A stretch of 64,000 nt of DNA from Nocardioides zhouii (GCF_004137345.1 NZ_SDWV01000002.1:62001-126000), one strand, 5' to 3'. Positions 1-10,481 are shown, counted from the stretch's first letter. Program-made: numbers and translations. Notes: a model not told the origin generated them from the letters alone.

Positions 1-1934
1 TACGAGATGCGCGACGCCAGCACGGTGATGCCTTGGACGTCGACCTCGCGGCAGGACAGGAACCCGAAGCCGCCGTCTGAGACGTCGGCGGAGGTCAGCG
101 AGGAGAGGATGTCGCGGGCGCGTGGACCCCAGATGCCGATCGTCGAGACGTCGTCCGTGAGGTCGGTCAGGGTGGTGGTGCCGGCCTCGGGCAGGTGGCC
201 GGAGAACCAGGCGCGGTCGGCCATGCCGTGGGCGCCGCCGGTGACCACGCGGAAGTGGTCGTCGCCGAGCCGCATCACCGTGAGGTCGGAGCGGAAGCCG
301 CCCTTTGCGTCGAGGACGGGCGTGTAGATGACCTTGCCGACGGCGACGTCGCACTGCGCCACGCAGGTGCCCTGGACGACGTCCAGCGCCTCGGGTCCCT
401 CGATGTCGAAGATGCAGAACGCCGACAGGTCGATCACGGCGGCGGCCTCGCGCATCCGGAGGTGCTCGGCGTTGATGATCGGGCTCCACCAGCGCGAGTC
501 CCACTCGTGCTCGCGCGGCATCACGGCGTCGCCGTACTCCTCGAGCAGCGCGGCGTTGGACTCGTACCAGAACGGCCGCTCCCAGCCGGCGGTCTCGAAG
601 AACACCGCCCCGAGCTTGGCCTGCGAGTCGTGCATCGGCGCGAGCCGCTGGTCGCGGTCGGACTCGTACTGCTCGGCCGGGTGGATGATCCCGTAGGTCT
701 TGATGAACGACTCGGTGGTGCGCAGCCGGGTGTGCTCGCGCCGCTTCTGGTGCTGGTGGAAGCGCGCGATGTCGCTGTGGTGCAGGTCGATCTCGGAGTG
801 GCCGTGGGTCATCCACTCCGCGACCGCGCGACCGACGCCGGGGCCTTCCTTGATCCAGACGGCCGAGGCGGTCCAGAGCCCGCCCACCTCGCTCTCGCCC
901 AGGATCGGGTTGCCGTCGCAGGTGAGCGACAGCAGGCCGTTGATGGCGTAGCGCATCTCCGCGCCCTCGGCGCCGAGCAGCTCCGGCATCAGCTCGTAGG
1001 CCTGCTCGAGCTGCGGGTCGAAGTCGTCCTCGGTGAAGGGCATCTCGGTCGGCGACAGCTTCGCCTGCTCGATCGAGGGAATGTCCTCGGGCTCGTGGAG
1101 GATCGCGCGGTGGGCGTACGAGCCGACCTCCATGTCGGCGCCGTGCTGGCGCTCGTAGCAGAAGGTGTCCATGTCGCGGACGATCGGGAACGAGATCTCG
1201 CCCTCGGTCCCGGCCAGCTGCGGGCAGGGCCCGACGCTGATCATCTGGTGGACCGCGGGGGTCAGCGGGATGCTGATGCCGGCCATGTCGCCGAGCTTCG
1301 GGCTCCAGACGCCGGCGGCGATGACGACGGTCTTCGCCTCGATGTCGCCCCCCGTCGTACGCACGCGGGTGATGCGGCGCGTGCCGTGGGGGCCGTCCTC
1401 GGTGTCCAAGCCGATGACCTCGACGGTCGGCACGACCGTCAGCTCACCGGTCGCGAGGGCCCGCTCGCGCATGATCGTGCCGGCGCGCAGCGAGTCGACC
1501 ACCCCGACGCCAGGGGTCCAGAAGGCGCCGATGAACTGGTCCTCCTCGATGAAGGGGACCTTCTCCTTCACGAACGCGGGGCTGACCAGCTCGGCCTCGA
1601 TGCCCCACGCCTTCGCGCTCGACATGCGGCGGCGCAGCTCCTCCATCCGCTCCTCGGTGCGGGCGATCTCGAAGCCGCCGGACTCGGTGAAGACGCCCAT
1701 CTCCTTGTACTGCGCGACCGAGTCGAGCGTGATGTCGGTGATCTCGCGCGAGTGGTCGACGGTGAAGATGAAGTTGGAGGCGTGGCCGGTCGAGCCGCCC
1801 GGGTTGGGCAGCGCCCCCTTGTCGATCTGCACCACGTTCTTCCACCCGAGGCGGGTGAGGTGGTGCACGAGGCTGTTGCCGACGATGCCGGCTCCGATGA
1901 CGACGACGTCGGCGGTCGCGGGGACCTCTGCCAT
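1..1934 (-). CDS. Dimethylglycine/sarcosine dehydrogenase-type FAD oxidoreductase with GcvT-like domain (3' end beyond window)
   Basis: Flavoprotein expected to oxidise dimethylglycine (or sarcosine) in the cytoplasm and pass the released C1 unit to tetrahydrofolate as 5,10-methylene-THF. Read on the minus strand from ATG at 1934, it opens with a dinucleotide-binding fold (VVVIGAGIVGNSL, residues about 10-22). A GSTGHASN segment follows, where the His matches the covalent flavin-His position of the DMGDH/SDH family. The FAO insert follows, and a GcvT-type folate-binding part begins near residue 430 (RPFWYESN, then DLSAFCIFDIEGPEALD). About 644 codons are present; family members are about 810-820, so the C-terminus is missing. 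An AGGAGG-like ribosome site lies just upstream. A tandem operator and a TACATT -10 candidate precede it. Placed after choline oxidation and betaine uptake genes, dimethylglycine is the likeliest substrate; sarcosine is the alternative. Confidence 0.85.
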   Translation of the reverse strand, partial: MAEVPATADVVVIGAGIVGNSLVHHLTRLGWKNVVQIDKGALPNPGGSTGHASNFIFTVDHSREITDITLDSVAQYKEMGVFTESGGFEIARTEERMEELRRRMSSAKAWGIEAELVSPAFVKEKVPFIEEDQFIGAFWTPGVGVVDSLRAGTIMRERALATGELTVVPTVEVIGLDTEDGPHGTRRITRVRTTGGDIEAKTVVIAAGVWSPKLGDMAGISIPLTPAVHQMISVGPCPQLAGTEGEISFPIVRDMDTFCYERQHGADMEVGSYAHRAILHEPEDIPSIEQAKLSPTEMPFTEDDFDPQLEQAYELMPELLGAEGAEMRYAINGLLSLTCDGNPILGESEVGGLWTASAVWIKEGPGVGRAVAEWMTHGHSEIDLHHSDIARFHQHQKRREHTRLRTTESFIKTYGIIHPAEQYESDRDQRLAPMHDSQAKLGAVFFETAGWERPFWYESNAALLEEYGDAVMPREHEWDSRWWSPIINAEHLRMREAAAVIDLSAFCIFDIEGPEALDVVQGTCVAQCDVAVGKVIYTPVLDAKGGFRSDLTVMRLGDDHFRVVTGGAHGMADRAWFSGHLPEAGTTTLTDLTDDVSTIGIWGPRARDILSSLTSADVSDGGFGFLSCREVDVQGITVLASRIS

Positions 1935-1975
1935 GGGGGGTGCCTCCTGGGCCGGGCGGGGAGTGGTGTTTCGGT

Positions 1976-2011
1976 GTTGCGTATCATGCAACGTGTTGCG
2001 TGATGTGCGAC
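1976..2011. promoter_or_regulatory. Tandem IclR-type operator upstream of the dimethylglycine dehydrogenase gene
   Basis: Two 17-bp dyads begin 19 bp apart. The first is GTTGCGTATCATGCAAC (1976-1992), with perfect GTTGC/GCAAC arms around a 7-bp spacer. The second is GTTGCGTGATGTGCGAC (1995-2011), with one arm mismatch. The same arrangement recurs at 9527, 10482 and 20502. On the minus strand a TACATT hexamer (2024-2019) ends 8 bp before the first dyad, so the operator would cover the transcription start and early leader, as expected for repression. Attribution to the IclR protein at 9628-10458 is inference from shared sites and context. Confidence 0.75.
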
Positions 2012-2075
2012 GTCAGCGAATGTACGCCGTCGCCCCCGCCGGCGGCAAGATGGTCAGGGGCGACGGCCTACGCGA

Positions 2076-3068
2076 TCACTCGAGCCAGGCGTCGACCTTG
2101 TCCTGGTTCTCCTCGATCCACTTCGCCGCGGCCTCCTCGGGCGACATGCCGTCGCTCGCGATGTAGCCGGCGACGACGTTCTGGTCCTCGTTGGTCCACT
2201 CGAAGTTCTGGACGAGCGAGACGGCCGTGGAGTCGCTGGCCGCCCAGTCGGAGCCGACGATCTTCTTCAGCTCGGTCTCGGGGTAGTCGCAGGCGACCGT
2301 CTGCGGGTCGTCCTGGCAGCCGTCCTCGTACGCCGGCAGGGCGACGCGCTGCATCGCGACCTCGGCGTTGAAGTACTGCGGCTCGTACCAGTAGCCGATG
2401 ACCCACTCCTTGTTCTCCTCGGCCTTGCGGAACGCCTCGATGGAGGCGGCCTCGGAGCCGGAGAAGACGACCTTGAAGTCGAGGTCGAGGTTGCTGACGA
2501 TCGCCTCGTCGAACTGGACGTAGGACGGGTCGGCGCCGATGAACTGGCCCTGGCCGCCCGACTCCGAGGTGGCGAACTCCTTGGCGTACTTGTTGAGGTT
2601 CGACCACTCCAGGATGTCGGGGTGCTCCTCGGCGAGCCACGGCGGCACGAACCAGCCGATGATGCCGACGTTGCCCTGGGGACCGAAGTCCTCAGCCGAG
2701 CCGTCGCCCTGGTCGGCGAAGAACTTCTTCTCGAGGTCGGGGTGGCCCCAGTCCTCGATGACGACGTCGACCTCGCCGGTGCCGAAGCCCTGCCAGGAGA
2801 CGTCCTCCTTGAGGTCCTTGTAGTTGACCGTGCAGCCGAGCTGCTGCTCGGCCACCGTGCCGACGACGTACGCGCTGGCCTGGAAGCCGACCCACGGGTT
2901 CACCGCCATGTTGAGGTCGCCGCACTCGCCGCCGGACTCGGCGGCCTGCTCCTCGTTGGCCTGGGTCTGCTCGTCGATGGACCCTCCACCCCCGCAGGCG
3001 GAGAGCGCCACGCTGGCGACGACGGCGAGGGCGCCCAGCCGGGCCCCTCGACTTCTGGCAATCCTCAT
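2076..3068 (-). CDS. Glycine betaine/choline ABC transporter substrate-binding lipoprotein (ProX/OpuAC type)
   Basis: Extracytoplasmic binding protein for a quaternary amine, 330 aa. The N-terminus is a lipoprotein signal: MRIARSR, a hydrophobic stretch, then the lipobox LSAC followed by a Gly-rich linker, so Cys is lipidated near residue 24. The mature part has the aromatic-rich features of OpuAC proteins (for example NPWVGFQASAYVVG, WYEPQYF, VIEDWGHP), in line with Trp/Tyr boxes that hold the trimethylammonium group by cation-pi contacts. The ATG at 3068 is chosen because it places the signal peptide at the N-terminus; the frame stays open upstream but that is a shadow of the permease gene. 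It lies 59 bp downstream of the permease and is the last gene of the bet-opu operon. The sequence does not settle the ligand (choline, glycine betaine or proline betaine). Confidence 0.9.
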   Translation of the reverse strand: MRIARSRGARLGALAVVASVALSACGGGGSIDEQTQANEEQAAESGGECGDLNMAVNPWVGFQASAYVVGTVAEQQLGCTVNYKDLKEDVSWQGFGTGEVDVVIEDWGHPDLEKKFFADQGDGSAEDFGPQGNVGIIGWFVPPWLAEEHPDILEWSNLNKYAKEFATSESGGQGQFIGADPSYVQFDEAIVSNLDLDFKVVFSGSEAASIEAFRKAEENKEWVIGYWYEPQYFNAEVAMQRVALPAYEDGCQDDPQTVACDYPETELKKIVGSDWAASDSTAVSLVQNFEWTNEDQNVVAGYIASDGMSPEEAAAKWIEENQDKVDAWLE

Positions 3069-3127
3069 GATGCTTCTCCTCGCTGGTGCGATGTGGTGAT
3101 CGATTGGTGCGGAAACTGGGGTGGGCC

Positions 3128-5233
3128 CTATCGGGGTGGACCGATGGGGAGCCGGACGTTGAAGGCCCGGCGGGTCGTCGGACCGTCGTCGCGGCGCACC
3201 TCGGCGGCGGCGCGGGTGATCCGGTCGAGCATCACGCCGAGCAGCACGATGGTCAGGCCGCCGGCGGCGCCCTTGCCCCACTCCTCGCTGCGCGAGATGC
3301 CGAGCGCGACGTCGTAGCCGAGCGCCTGGGCACCGACGAGCCCGCCGATGACGACCATCGACAAGACGTAGAGCAGGCCCTGGTTGGTGGCCAGCACGAG
3401 CGAGCCCTTGGCCATCGGCAGCTGCACCTTGGTGATCTCCTGCCAGGTGGTCTGGCCCGTCGATCGGCCGGCCTCGATCGTGGTCGGGGACACCGCCTTC
3501 ACGCCGTCGGCCACGAGCTTGATCGCAGCGGGAGCGGCGTACACGACGCCCGCGACGATCGCGGTGAACCGGCTGAAGCCGAAGAGCGCGAGCACCGGGA
3601 TCAGGTAGACGAAGGGCGGGATCGTCTGACCGGCGTCCAGCAGCGGCCGGATGCCGATGTCGACCCAGCGGTTGCGCGCCATCCAGACGCCGAAGACCAG
3701 GGCGAGGACCATGACGAGCACGGTGCCGACCAGGACCATGGTGAGCGTCAGCATTGCGTCGTGCCACAGGTCGAGGAACCAGATGCCCGCCAGGCAGACC
3801 ACTGTGGTCAGGAGCGCGCGCACGCCGCCGAACACGACCGCGAGGGCCACGATGCCCAACCCTGCGAGCCACCACGGCGACTCGGCCAGCAGGGACTGCA
3901 TGGGGTTGAGGAAGCCGTAGCTGATCCCGTTCTTCACCGACTCGGCGAGCCCGCCGACGAGGTCGATGAAGCCGCTCATCGTGCTGTCGGCCGCGTCGGC
4001 GACCTTGCTGCCGATCGTGTAGGTCGGGAACTCCGCCAGGCTCAGGTCGCGCCGCGACAGGAAGACCGCGACGAGGGCGATCACACCGGTGGCCGCGAGG
4101 GCGATGCGGCGCACGCGGAGGTTCCCGCCGCCACCGCGCGCCACCTTCTCCGAGCGCTCGCTCGCGGCGGTGGTCGTCCGGTCGAGCATCACGGCCATCA
4201 CCACGATCAGCACGCCGGGCACGAAGCTCTTGCCGAAGTCGTTGGCGACCAGCGCGTTGATCACGGGCTTCCCGAGGCCGGGTCCGTTGATGTAGGCCGC
4301 GATGGTGGCCATCGACAGCGCCGCGAGCGTGGTCTGGTTGAGGCCGACGATGATCGTCTTGCGGGCCATCGGCAGCTGGACCTTGAAGAGCCGCTGCCAG
4401 TAGGTCTGCCCGGCCGAGTCGGTGGCCTCGATCGTCGTGGTGGACACCTCGCGGATGCCGAACCCGCCGATCCGCACCAGCGGCGGGACCGCGTAGATGA
4501 GCGTCGAGACCACGGCACCGCCGACGCCGATGCCGAAGAACAGGACCACCGGCACGAGGTAGACGAAGGTCGGCATCGTCTGCATGAAGTCGAGGACGAC
4601 CGTGATCGCCTTGTTGGCACGGACGCTCGTGCCTGCGAGCACGGCGAGCGGAAGGCCCACCAGTAGCGAGATGCCGACGGCCATGCCGGTGACGATCAGC
4701 AGGTCGAGCGAGTCCTCCCAGTAGCCGAAGACGCCGAAGGAGAGGAAGGACACCAGGACCAGCAGGGCGATCCGCCAGCTGGCGATCGCGTATCCGACCC
4801 AGGTGGCGACGGCCACGATGCCGAGCCACCCGATCTCGGGCACCGGACGGGGCAGGTTGGGTCGCACGAACAGCCGCTGCAGCCAGTCGAAGACCGTGCG
4901 GAGGATGTCGGAGATCCCGTTGGTGAACTGCATGACCGGGTTGGTCTCGCGGCCCGCGAGCAGCCGGTTGTTGAAGTCGGTCAGCGACTGGTGCAGGTCG
5001 GTGTGCTCACGACCCGGCAGCGCCAAGGTGTTGTTGCCCTTGGTGAACGACCAGACCGCGATCCAGACGAGAAGGATGCCGAGGGCGGGGATCCAGCGGC
5101 TGATGCCCGCGTCCTCGACGCCCGGCGGCGGCGCACCCGGCTCGACCGGCTTCTTGGGCGCGGGGTTCGTGAGCCTCTCGCTCTCGACCAGACCGCGAGC
5201 GGCAATGCCGGATCCTGCCGAGGTCTCGCTCAT
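3128..5233 (-). CDS. Quaternary-amine ABC transporter permease, two fused permease domains
   Basis: Membrane component of the betaine importer, 701 aa, roughly twice the usual OpuAB/ProW permease. It holds two BPD_transp_1 domains: about residues 170-355 and 490-680. Each has its own EAA coupling loop: [20 protein letters not shown] then KVQLPMARK near 264-291, and [20 protein letters not shown] then KVQLPMAKG near 582-609. The loops are plainly homologous, so the gene arose by internal duplication and fusion. One polypeptide could therefore supply both transmembrane halves of the transporter. The ATG at 5233 overlaps the ATPase stop by 4 nt (ATGA), which indicates translational coupling. The N-terminal 50 residues are hydrophilic and Pro-rich. 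Confidence 0.9.
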   Translation of the reverse strand: MSETSAGSGIAARGLVESERLTNPAPKKPVEPGAPPPGVEDAGISRWIPALGILLVWIAVWSFTKGNNTLALPGREHTDLHQSLTDFNNRLLAGRETNPVMQFTNGISDILRTVFDWLQRLFVRPNLPRPVPEIGWLGIVAVATWVGYAIASWRIALLVLVSFLSFGVFGYWEDSLDLLIVTGMAVGISLLVGLPLAVLAGTSVRANKAITVVLDFMQTMPTFVYLVPVVLFFGIGVGGAVVSTLIYAVPPLVRIGGFGIREVSTTTIEATDSAGQTYWQRLFKVQLPMARKTIIVGLNQTTLAALSMATIAAYINGPGLGKPVINALVANDFGKSFVPGVLIVVMAVMLDRTTTAASERSEKVARGGGGNLRVRRIALAATGVIALVAVFLSRRDLSLAEFPTYTIGSKVADAADSTMSGFIDLVGGLAESVKNGISYGFLNPMQSLLAESPWWLAGLGIVALAVVFGGVRALLTTVVCLAGIWFLDLWHDAMLTLTMVLVGTVLVMVLALVFGVWMARNRWVDIGIRPLLDAGQTIPPFVYLIPVLALFGFSRFTAIVAGVVYAAPAAIKLVADGVKAVSPTTIEAGRSTGQTTWQEITKVQLPMAKGSLVLATNQGLLYVLSMVVIGGLVGAQALGYDVALGISRSEEWGKGAAGGLTIVLLGVMLDRITRAAAEVRRDDGPTTRRAFNVRLPIGPPR

Positions 5234-6255
5234 TGCTCCTCCTCCGCCACGACCACGCGCATGATGTCCTCCTCGTCGACGACGCCGACCATGGTGTCGC
5301 CGTCCATCACCCGGATCGGTGCCTCGGAGGCGATGGCCGCCCGGGCAGCGTGGCGCACGATCGTGGACACCGGCAGCGCGGGGCCGTCCATGGACTCCCC
5401 CGGCCGTGGCTCGCGCATCACCCACTTCAGGGTCAGCACGTGGGCCTTGGGCACCTCGGACACGAAGTCCTTGACGTAGTCGTCGGCGGGCTGGGCCACG
5501 ACCTCGTCGGGAGTGCCGATCTGCACGATCTCGCCGTCGCGCAGGATCATGATCCGGTCGCCGAGCTTGAGGGCCTCGGCGAGGTCGTGGGTGATGAAGA
5601 CCATCGTCTTGCCGAGCTCGCGGTGCAGCCGGATGACCTCGTTCTGCATGTCGCGCCGGATCAGCGGGTCGAGCGCGGAGAACGGCTCGTCGAACAGCAG
5701 CATCTCCGGGTCTCCGGCGAGCGCCCGGGCGAGCCCGACACGTTGCTGCATGCCGCCGGAGAGTTGGTCGGGGTAGGACTTCTCGTAGCCCTGCAGCCCC
5801 ACCAGCTCGACGATCTCGGACGCCTTGGCGCGCCGCTCCTTCTTGGAGACGCCACGCACCTCGAGGCCGTAAGCCACGTTGTCGATCACCTGGCGGTGGG
5901 GCAGCAGGCCGAAGTGCTGGAAGACCATCGACACCTGCTTGCGGCGTACGTCGCGGAGCTGGCTCGCCGAGGCGGACGTGATGTCCATCCCGTTGAGCGA
6001 CACGGTGCCGCTCGTCGGCTCGATGAGTCGCGTCAGCAGGCGCACCAGCGTGGACTTGCCGGAGCCGGACAGCCCCATCACCACGAACACCTCCCCCGGC
6101 GCGACCTCGAAGGAGACGTCCTTGACCCCGACCACGCAGTTGGTCTTGGCCTTGAGGTCGGCTCGCGAGAGCTCGGCGTCGGGCGTGCCGATGATCTTGT
6201 CTGCGCGGGTGCCGAAGATCTTCCAGAGGCTGTCGACGGACAGTGCTGCGGTCAT
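5230..6255 (-). CDS. Quaternary-amine ABC transporter ATP-binding protein (ProV/OpuAA type)
   Basis: Cytoplasmic ATPase of the betaine importer, 341 aa. Walker A is GLSGSGKST (61-69), the signature LSGGMQQR (165-172) and Walker B MLLFDEP (185-191). The stretch [20 protein letters not shown] before Walker A is typical of the glycine betaine/L-proline ATPase family. The C-terminal 60 residues ([20 protein letters not shown]) form a CBS-like half, the element that senses ionic strength in OpuA systems; here only one short copy is evident. The start at 6255 overlaps the choline dehydrogenase stop by 4 nt and its stop overlaps the permease start, so betA, ATPase and permease are translationally coupled. 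Confidence 0.93.
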   Translation of the reverse strand: MTAALSVDSLWKIFGTRADKIIGTPDAELSRADLKAKTNCVVGVKDVSFEVAPGEVFVVMGLSGSGKSTLVRLLTRLIEPTSGTVSLNGMDITSASASQLRDVRRKQVSMVFQHFGLLPHRQVIDNVAYGLEVRGVSKKERRAKASEIVELVGLQGYEKSYPDQLSGGMQQRVGLARALAGDPEMLLFDEPFSALDPLIRRDMQNEVIRLHRELGKTMVFITHDLAEALKLGDRIMILRDGEIVQIGTPDEVVAQPADDYVKDFVSEVPKAHVLTLKWVMREPRPGESMDGPALPVSTIVRHAARAAIASEAPIRVMDGDTMVGVVDEEDIMRVVVAEEEQ

Positions 6256-8003
6256 GACTGCTCCCCTACGGGCTGGGTCGGGCGGTCGACGAGGTCGTTG
6301 CGACGGTCGCCGGGCGGATAGAGCGGGGTGTTGCCGCGGTGCCGGTAGAACGGCACGTCCGCGGGGGCCAGCGGGGTGTTGCCCGCGATCAGGTCAGCTG
6401 CCTTCTCGGCGACCATCATCACGGGGGCGTAGATGTTGCCGTTGGTGACGAACGGGAAGACGGAGGCGTCGACCACGCGCAACCCCTCGGTGCCGTGGAC
6501 GCGCATGGTCGCCGGGTCGACGACCGACATCTCGTCGGTGCCCATCTTCGCGGTGCAGGAGGGGTGCAGGGCGGTCTCGGCGTCCTTGCGCACCCACTCC
6601 AGGATCTCCTCGTCGGTGTTGACCGACGGTCCGGGCGAGATCTCGCCGCCGTTGAACGGCGCGAACGCCGGCTGGGTGAGGATGTCTCGCGCCACCCGCA
6701 CCGCCTCGACCCACTCGCGCCGGTCGTTGGGCGTGCTGAGGTAGTTGAAGAGCATCTTCGGCTTCTGGCGCGGGTCGGCCGAGGCGATGCGCACCCACCC
6801 GCGGGTGTCGGCGTACATCGGCCCGATGTGCACCTGGTAGCCGTGGGCGTACTTGTCCTGGCCGGCAGGCGGGGAGCCGTCGTAACGGATCGCGATCGGC
6901 AGGAAGTGGAACATCAGGTTGGGCCAGTCCACGTCCTCGTTGGACCGGGCGAAGCCGCCGCCCTCGAAGTGGTTGGACGCGGCCGTGCCGGTGCGCTTGA
7001 GAAGCCACTCCAGACCGATCAGCGGCCGGTTGCGCCACTTGAGTCCCTCGACGATCGAGACCGGCTGGAGCGAGGAGTACTGGATGTAGACCTCGAGGTG
7101 GTCCTGGAGGTTCTCCCCGACACCGGGGAGGTCGTGGACCATCTGGACGCCTAGCGGCTCGAGGTGCTCGGGGCTGCCGATGCCGGAGAGCTGCAGCAGC
7201 TGCGGCGAGTTGATCGCGCCGCCACACAGGATGACCTCGCCGGCGGCGACGTACTGGTGCAGGCGACCCGCGCGCAGGTACTCCACGCCGACCGCCCGCT
7301 TGCCGTCGAAGCGCACCTTCGTGGCGTGTGCGTAGGTCTCGACGGTGAGGTTCTTGCGACCCATCACCGGGTGCAGGTAGGCGCGCGCGGCGGACATCCG
7401 TACGCCCTTGACGATGTTGCGGTCGAAGCGGCCGAAGCCCTCCTGCCGGTAGCCGTTGACGTCGTCGGTCAGCGGATATCCGGCCTGCTCCGCGGCCTCG
7501 AAGAAGGCGCTGAACAGGGGGTTCGTCGCCGGGCTGCGCTCGAGCTTCAACGGGCCCGCGCCACCACGCCAGGCGTCGGCGCCGACCTGCCCGTCGGGCA
7601 TGACCAGCGACTCCATCCGCTTGAAGTACGGCAGGCAGTGGCGGAAGTCCCACGCCTCCATACCGGGCTCGGCGGCCCACCGCTCGTAGTCCATCGGGTT
7701 GCCGCGCTGGAAGATCATGCCGTTGATCGACGACGAGCCACCGAGCACCTTGCCGCGCGCGTGGTAGACCCGCCGGTCCCCCATCGCCGGCTCCGGCTCG
7801 GACTCGTACTTCCAGTCGTAGAGCGAGTTCCCGATGGGGAACGGCAGCGCGGCGGGCGCGTGGATCAGCGGGTCGAAGCGGTCCGTACGCCCCGCCTCGA
7901 GCACGAGCACCGAGGTCGACGGATCCGCCGAGAGGCGGTTCGCGAGCGCGCAACCGGCCGACCCACCACCCACGATGACGACGTCGTACCGGTCCGCGCC
8001 CAT
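6252..8003 (-). CDS. betA: Choline dehydrogenase (GMC-family FAD oxidoreductase)
   Basis: Oxidises choline to betaine aldehyde, 583 aa. The N-terminal FAD-binding motif is [18 protein letters not shown] (residues 9-26). The GMC signature [20 protein letters not shown] follows. The C-terminal active-site region reads [10 protein letters not shown], with the catalytic His, then [14 protein letters not shown]. It lies 3 bp downstream of the aldehyde dehydrogenase and overlaps the transporter ATPase. That grouping of choline oxidation with betaine-type uptake supports BetA among the GMC alcohol oxidases. Other GMC enzymes acting on similar alcohols cannot be excluded by sequence alone. Confidence 0.88.
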   Translation of the reverse strand: MGADRYDVVIVGGGSAGCALANRLSADPSTSVLVLEAGRTDRFDPLIHAPAALPFPIGNSLYDWKYESEPEPAMGDRRVYHARGKVLGGSSSINGMIFQRGNPMDYERWAAEPGMEAWDFRHCLPYFKRMESLVMPDGQVGADAWRGGAGPLKLERSPATNPLFSAFFEAAEQAGYPLTDDVNGYRQEGFGRFDRNIVKGVRMSAARAYLHPVMGRKNLTVETYAHATKVRFDGKRAVGVEYLRAGRLHQYVAAGEVILCGGAINSPQLLQLSGIGSPEHLEPLGVQMVHDLPGVGENLQDHLEVYIQYSSLQPVSIVEGLKWRNRPLIGLEWLLKRTGTAASNHFEGGGFARSNEDVDWPNLMFHFLPIAIRYDGSPPAGQDKYAHGYQVHIGPMYADTRGWVRIASADPRQKPKMLFNYLSTPNDRREWVEAVRVARDILTQPAFAPFNGGEISPGPSVNTDEEILEWVRKDAETALHPSCTAKMGTDEMSVVDPATMRVHGTEGLRVVDASVFPFVTNGNIYAPVMMVAEKAADLIAGNTPLAPADVPFYRHRGNTPLYPPGDRRNDLVDRPTQPVGEQS

Positions 8004-8006
8004 GGC

Positions 8007-9503
8007 CTACCCCGCCCCGCCCGGTGAGGAACCGTCCGGTGAGAACCAGTGCTGCACGGCCGGCCGGATGTTGTGCCAGACGTGCTTGGTCTCGCGGTAC
8101 TCCTCGAGCCCGACCAGGCCCAGCTCGCGGCCGGTGCCCGACTGCTTGTAGCCGCCCCACTCCGCCTGGGGGACGTAGGGGTGGTAGTCGTTGATCCACA
8201 CGGTGCCCATCCGCAGGCGACCGGCGACGCGTTGCGCGCGGCCGGCGTCCTGGGTCCACACGGCGCCGGCGAGGCCGTAGATGCTGTCGTTGGCGATCGT
8301 CACCGCCTCGTCCTCGTCGCGGAACGTCTCGACGGTGAGTACCGGACCGAACGACTCGTCCTGGGCCACCGACATCGAGGTGGTGCACCCGTCGAGGACG
8401 GTGGGCAGGTAGTAGAAGCCGTCGGCCAGGGCGGGGTCGTCGGGGCGGGCACCGCCGCAGCGCAGCACCGCTCCCTCGGCGAGACCGCGGGCGACGTACG
8501 CCTCCACCTTGTCGCGGTGAGCGGCGCTGGTCAGTGGCCCGGTCTCGGCCGCGTCGTCGAACGGGCCGCCGAGCCGGATCTGCTGCGCCCGCGCGACGAG
8601 CGCGTCGACGAAGGCGTCGTGGACCGACTCCTCCACGAGCAGCCGCGCGCCGGCCGAGCAGACCTGCCCGGAGTGCAGGAACACGGCGGTGAGCGCGTAG
8701 TCGAGGGCGACCTCGAGGTCGGCGTCCGCGAACACGATGTTGGGGTTCTTGCCCCCGAGCTCCAGGGCGACCTTCTTGACCGTCGCGGCCGCGGCGGCGG
8801 CGATCCGGCGACCGGTCTCGAGACCACCGGTGAACGACACCATGTCGACGCGGGGATCGGTCGACAGCGGCGCACCGGCGGTGGCACCGGCACCGAGGAC
8901 CAGGTTGCCGACCCCGGCCGGCAGTCCGGCCTCGGCCAGCAGCCGCATCAGGTGGATCGCGGAGTGCGGCGTCAGCTCGCTCGGCTTGAGCACGAAGGTG
9001 TTGCCCGCGGCCAGGCACGGTGCGACCTTCCACGACACCTGCAGGAGCGGGTAGTTCCAGGGCGTGATCAGCCCGCACACACCGATGGGCTCGTGCACGA
9101 TGCGGCTGACGACGTCGGCGTTGCCGGTGTCGACCACCCGGCCCGACTCCTCCGCGGCGATCCGGCCGTAGTGGCGGAACACCGAGACCACGTCGGCGAC
9201 GTCGTACTGCCCCTCGACGAAGCGCTTGCCCGTGTCGAGCGCCTCCATCCGGGCGATGTCGTCGGTGTCGCGCTCGAGGAGGTCAGCGAGCCGCAGGAGC
9301 AGGTCGCCCCGCTCGCGGCTGGAGGTGTGCGGCCAGGGGCCGTCGTGGAACGCGGCGTGGGCCGCGGCGATGGCCGCCTCGGTGTCGGCCGCACCGGCCT
9401 CGTCCACCTCGGCGACGAGGCTGCCGTCGGCCGGACAGCGGATCTCCCTGAGCTCACCGGCGCGCGCGGTGACCCACGCTCCGTCGATGTGGAGATCCGG
9501 CAC
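8007..9503 (-). CDS. betB: Betaine aldehyde dehydrogenase (NAD(P)-dependent aldehyde dehydrogenase)
   Basis: Converts betaine aldehyde to glycine betaine. Aldehyde dehydrogenase landmarks are visible: the Glu region [13 protein letters not shown], the nucleophile Cys in [11 protein letters not shown], and the C-terminal [12 protein letters not shown] and [14 protein letters not shown] segments. The GTG at 9503 ([10 protein letters not shown]) is preferred and gives 498 aa, the usual length. Upstream in-frame TTG and other codons fall inside the operator dyad. It is the first gene of an operon with betA and the ABC importer. A short upstream reading frame (ATG at 9535 to TAG at 9509, 8 codons) precedes it. 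Other aldehyde substrates are possible, but the neighbours make betaine aldehyde most likely. Confidence 0.87.
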   Translation of the reverse strand: MPDLHIDGAWVTARAGELREIRCPADGSLVAEVDEAGAADTEAAIAAAHAAFHDGPWPHTSSRERGDLLLRLADLLERDTDDIARMEALDTGKRFVEGQYDVADVVSVFRHYGRIAAEESGRVVDTGNADVVSRIVHEPIGVCGLITPWNYPLLQVSWKVAPCLAAGNTFVLKPSELTPHSAIHLMRLLAEAGLPAGVGNLVLGAGATAGAPLSTDPRVDMVSFTGGLETGRRIAAAAAATVKKVALELGGKNPNIVFADADLEVALDYALTAVFLHSGQVCSAGARLLVEESVHDAFVDALVARAQQIRLGGPFDDAAETGPLTSAAHRDKVEAYVARGLAEGAVLRCGGARPDDPALADGFYYLPTVLDGCTTSMSVAQDESFGPVLTVETFRDEDEAVTIANDSIYGLAGAVWTQDAGRAQRVAGRLRMGTVWINDYHPYVPQAEWGGYKQSGTGRELGLVGLEEYRETKHVWHNIRPAVQHWFSPDGSSPGGAG

Positions 9504-9526
9504 GCGTCCTACCCTCGGTGAGTTTT

Positions 9527-9562
9527 GTTGCGCATGTCGCAACCGGATGCTCCGAGCGCAAC
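9527..9562. promoter_or_regulatory. Tandem IclR-type operator upstream of betB operon
   Basis: Two 17-bp dyads spaced 19 bp apart: GTTGCGCATGTCGCAAC (9527-9543, perfect GTTGC/GCAAC arms) and GATGCTCCGAGCGCAAC (9546-9562, one arm mismatch). It lies 24 bp upstream of the preferred betB start. Sequence and spacing match the sites at 1976, 10482 and 20502. No convincing TANNNT -10 was found on the minus strand beyond 9562. Confidence 0.75.
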
Positions 9563-9592
9563 CAGCCAGACACCCGAAGGATGCTGTGAGGA

Positions 9593-9611
9593 CACCCTCC
9601 CGTCAAGGGTG
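9593..9611 (-). terminator. Weak hairpin downstream of iclR
   Basis: CACCCT (9593-9598) pairs with AGGGTG (9606-9611) across a 7-nt loop, just past the stop of the IclR gene and before the betB operator. The stem is short and lacks a clear U-tract, so its role as a terminator is uncertain. Confidence 0.3.
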
Positions 9612-9627
9612 GTCGAGACAGCGTGAC

Positions 9628-10458
9628 CTATCGGTGACCCCAGCCGAGGCGGTGCGAGACCTCCAGTGCGGCACTCTGCACCAGTCGTACGACCTCGGCC
9701 ACCCGCTCCTCGGGCAGCCGGAAGGACGGCCCGGAGACGCTCATCGAGGCGACCACGTCGCCGTGCGCGTTGCGGATCGGCGCGGCCACGGCGGTGAGGC
9801 CGACCTCGAGCTCGTCGATCGCGACGGCGTACCCCTGCTCGCGTACGCGGTCCAGCTCCGCGCGCAGCTGGGCCCGTCCGGTGATCGTGTGGGGCGTGTA
9901 CGTCGCCAGCTTGCCGAGCACCGCGTCGAGGCCTGCGTCGTCGAGGCCGCAGAGGAGGACCTTGCCGTTGCTGGTCGCGTGCAGCGGGATGTGCTGGCCG
10001 ACCCAGTTGTGGGGCTGGAGAGCCGAGGACCCGGCGACCTGGTCGAGGTAGAGCGCGGAGCTCTCCGCCAGGACGGCGAGGTTGACCGTCTCGCCGGTGT
10101 CGGCCGCCAGCTGGCGCGAGATCGGCCGCGCCTCCTGCACGAGGTCGAGCCTGGCCGTGGTCGCGCCGGCGAGCCGCAGGATGCCCATCCCGAGGCGGTA
10201 GCGGCCGCGATCGCTGGTCTGCTCGACGAGGCGGTGCGCCTCCAGGGTGGCGACCAGCCGGAACGCGGTGCTCTTGTGCACGCCGAGCTCGACGGCGATC
10301 TCGGTGACCCCGGACTCGCCGGTGCGCGCCAGCACCTCGAGGATGCCCAGTGCACGATCGACCGACTGCACTCCGGCGCCGGTCACCGCGGAGCTCACGA
10401 GCACCGCTTCTCCGGCCCGGTCCTCGGTCTGGTCCGGCGTCCCGACCACGTTCGCCAT
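9628..10458 (-). CDS. IclR-family transcriptional regulator (probable betaine/C1 regulon regulator)
   Basis: 276-aa regulator. The N-terminal winged helix-turn-helix spans about residues 30-95 ([20 protein letters not shown] is the recognition region). A C-terminal IclR ligand-binding domain follows ([14 protein letters not shown], then [19 protein letters not shown]). It sits between the bet-opu operon and purU-fhs. The start at 10458 has a TAGTGT hexamer 6 nt upstream, so the transcript may be leaderless. Its own upstream region holds the tandem dyads at 10482-10517, which recur before betB, the dimethylglycine dehydrogenase gene and metF. It is therefore the best candidate for the regulator of all four. 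The inducer is unknown; a choline or betaine catabolite is a guess. Confidence 0.88.
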   Translation of the reverse strand: MANVVGTPDQTEDRAGEAVLVSSAVTGAGVQSVDRALGILEVLARTGESGVTEIAVELGVHKSTAFRLVATLEAHRLVEQTSDRGRYRLGMGILRLAGATTARLDLVQEARPISRQLAADTGETVNLAVLAESSALYLDQVAGSSALQPHNWVGQHIPLHATSNGKVLLCGLDDAGLDAVLGKLATYTPHTITGRAQLRAELDRVREQGYAVAIDELEVGLTAVAAPIRNAHGDVVASMSVSGPSFRLPEERVAEVVRLVQSAALEVSHRLGWGHR

Positions 10459-10481
10459 GGGTGGACACTAGCGCAGCCGCT

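Noticed and set aside
195..2003. A 602-aa plus-strand open frame antisense to the dimethylglycine dehydrogenase
   Set aside because: High GC gives long antisense frames. Its translation is Arg/Val/Gly/Leu/Asp-biased without any domain, while the minus strand encodes a clear FAD enzyme.
2076..4829. 917-aa open frame extending the ProX reading frame upstream
   Set aside because: The lipoprotein signal begins at 3068; the upstream part is a shadow of the permease gene.
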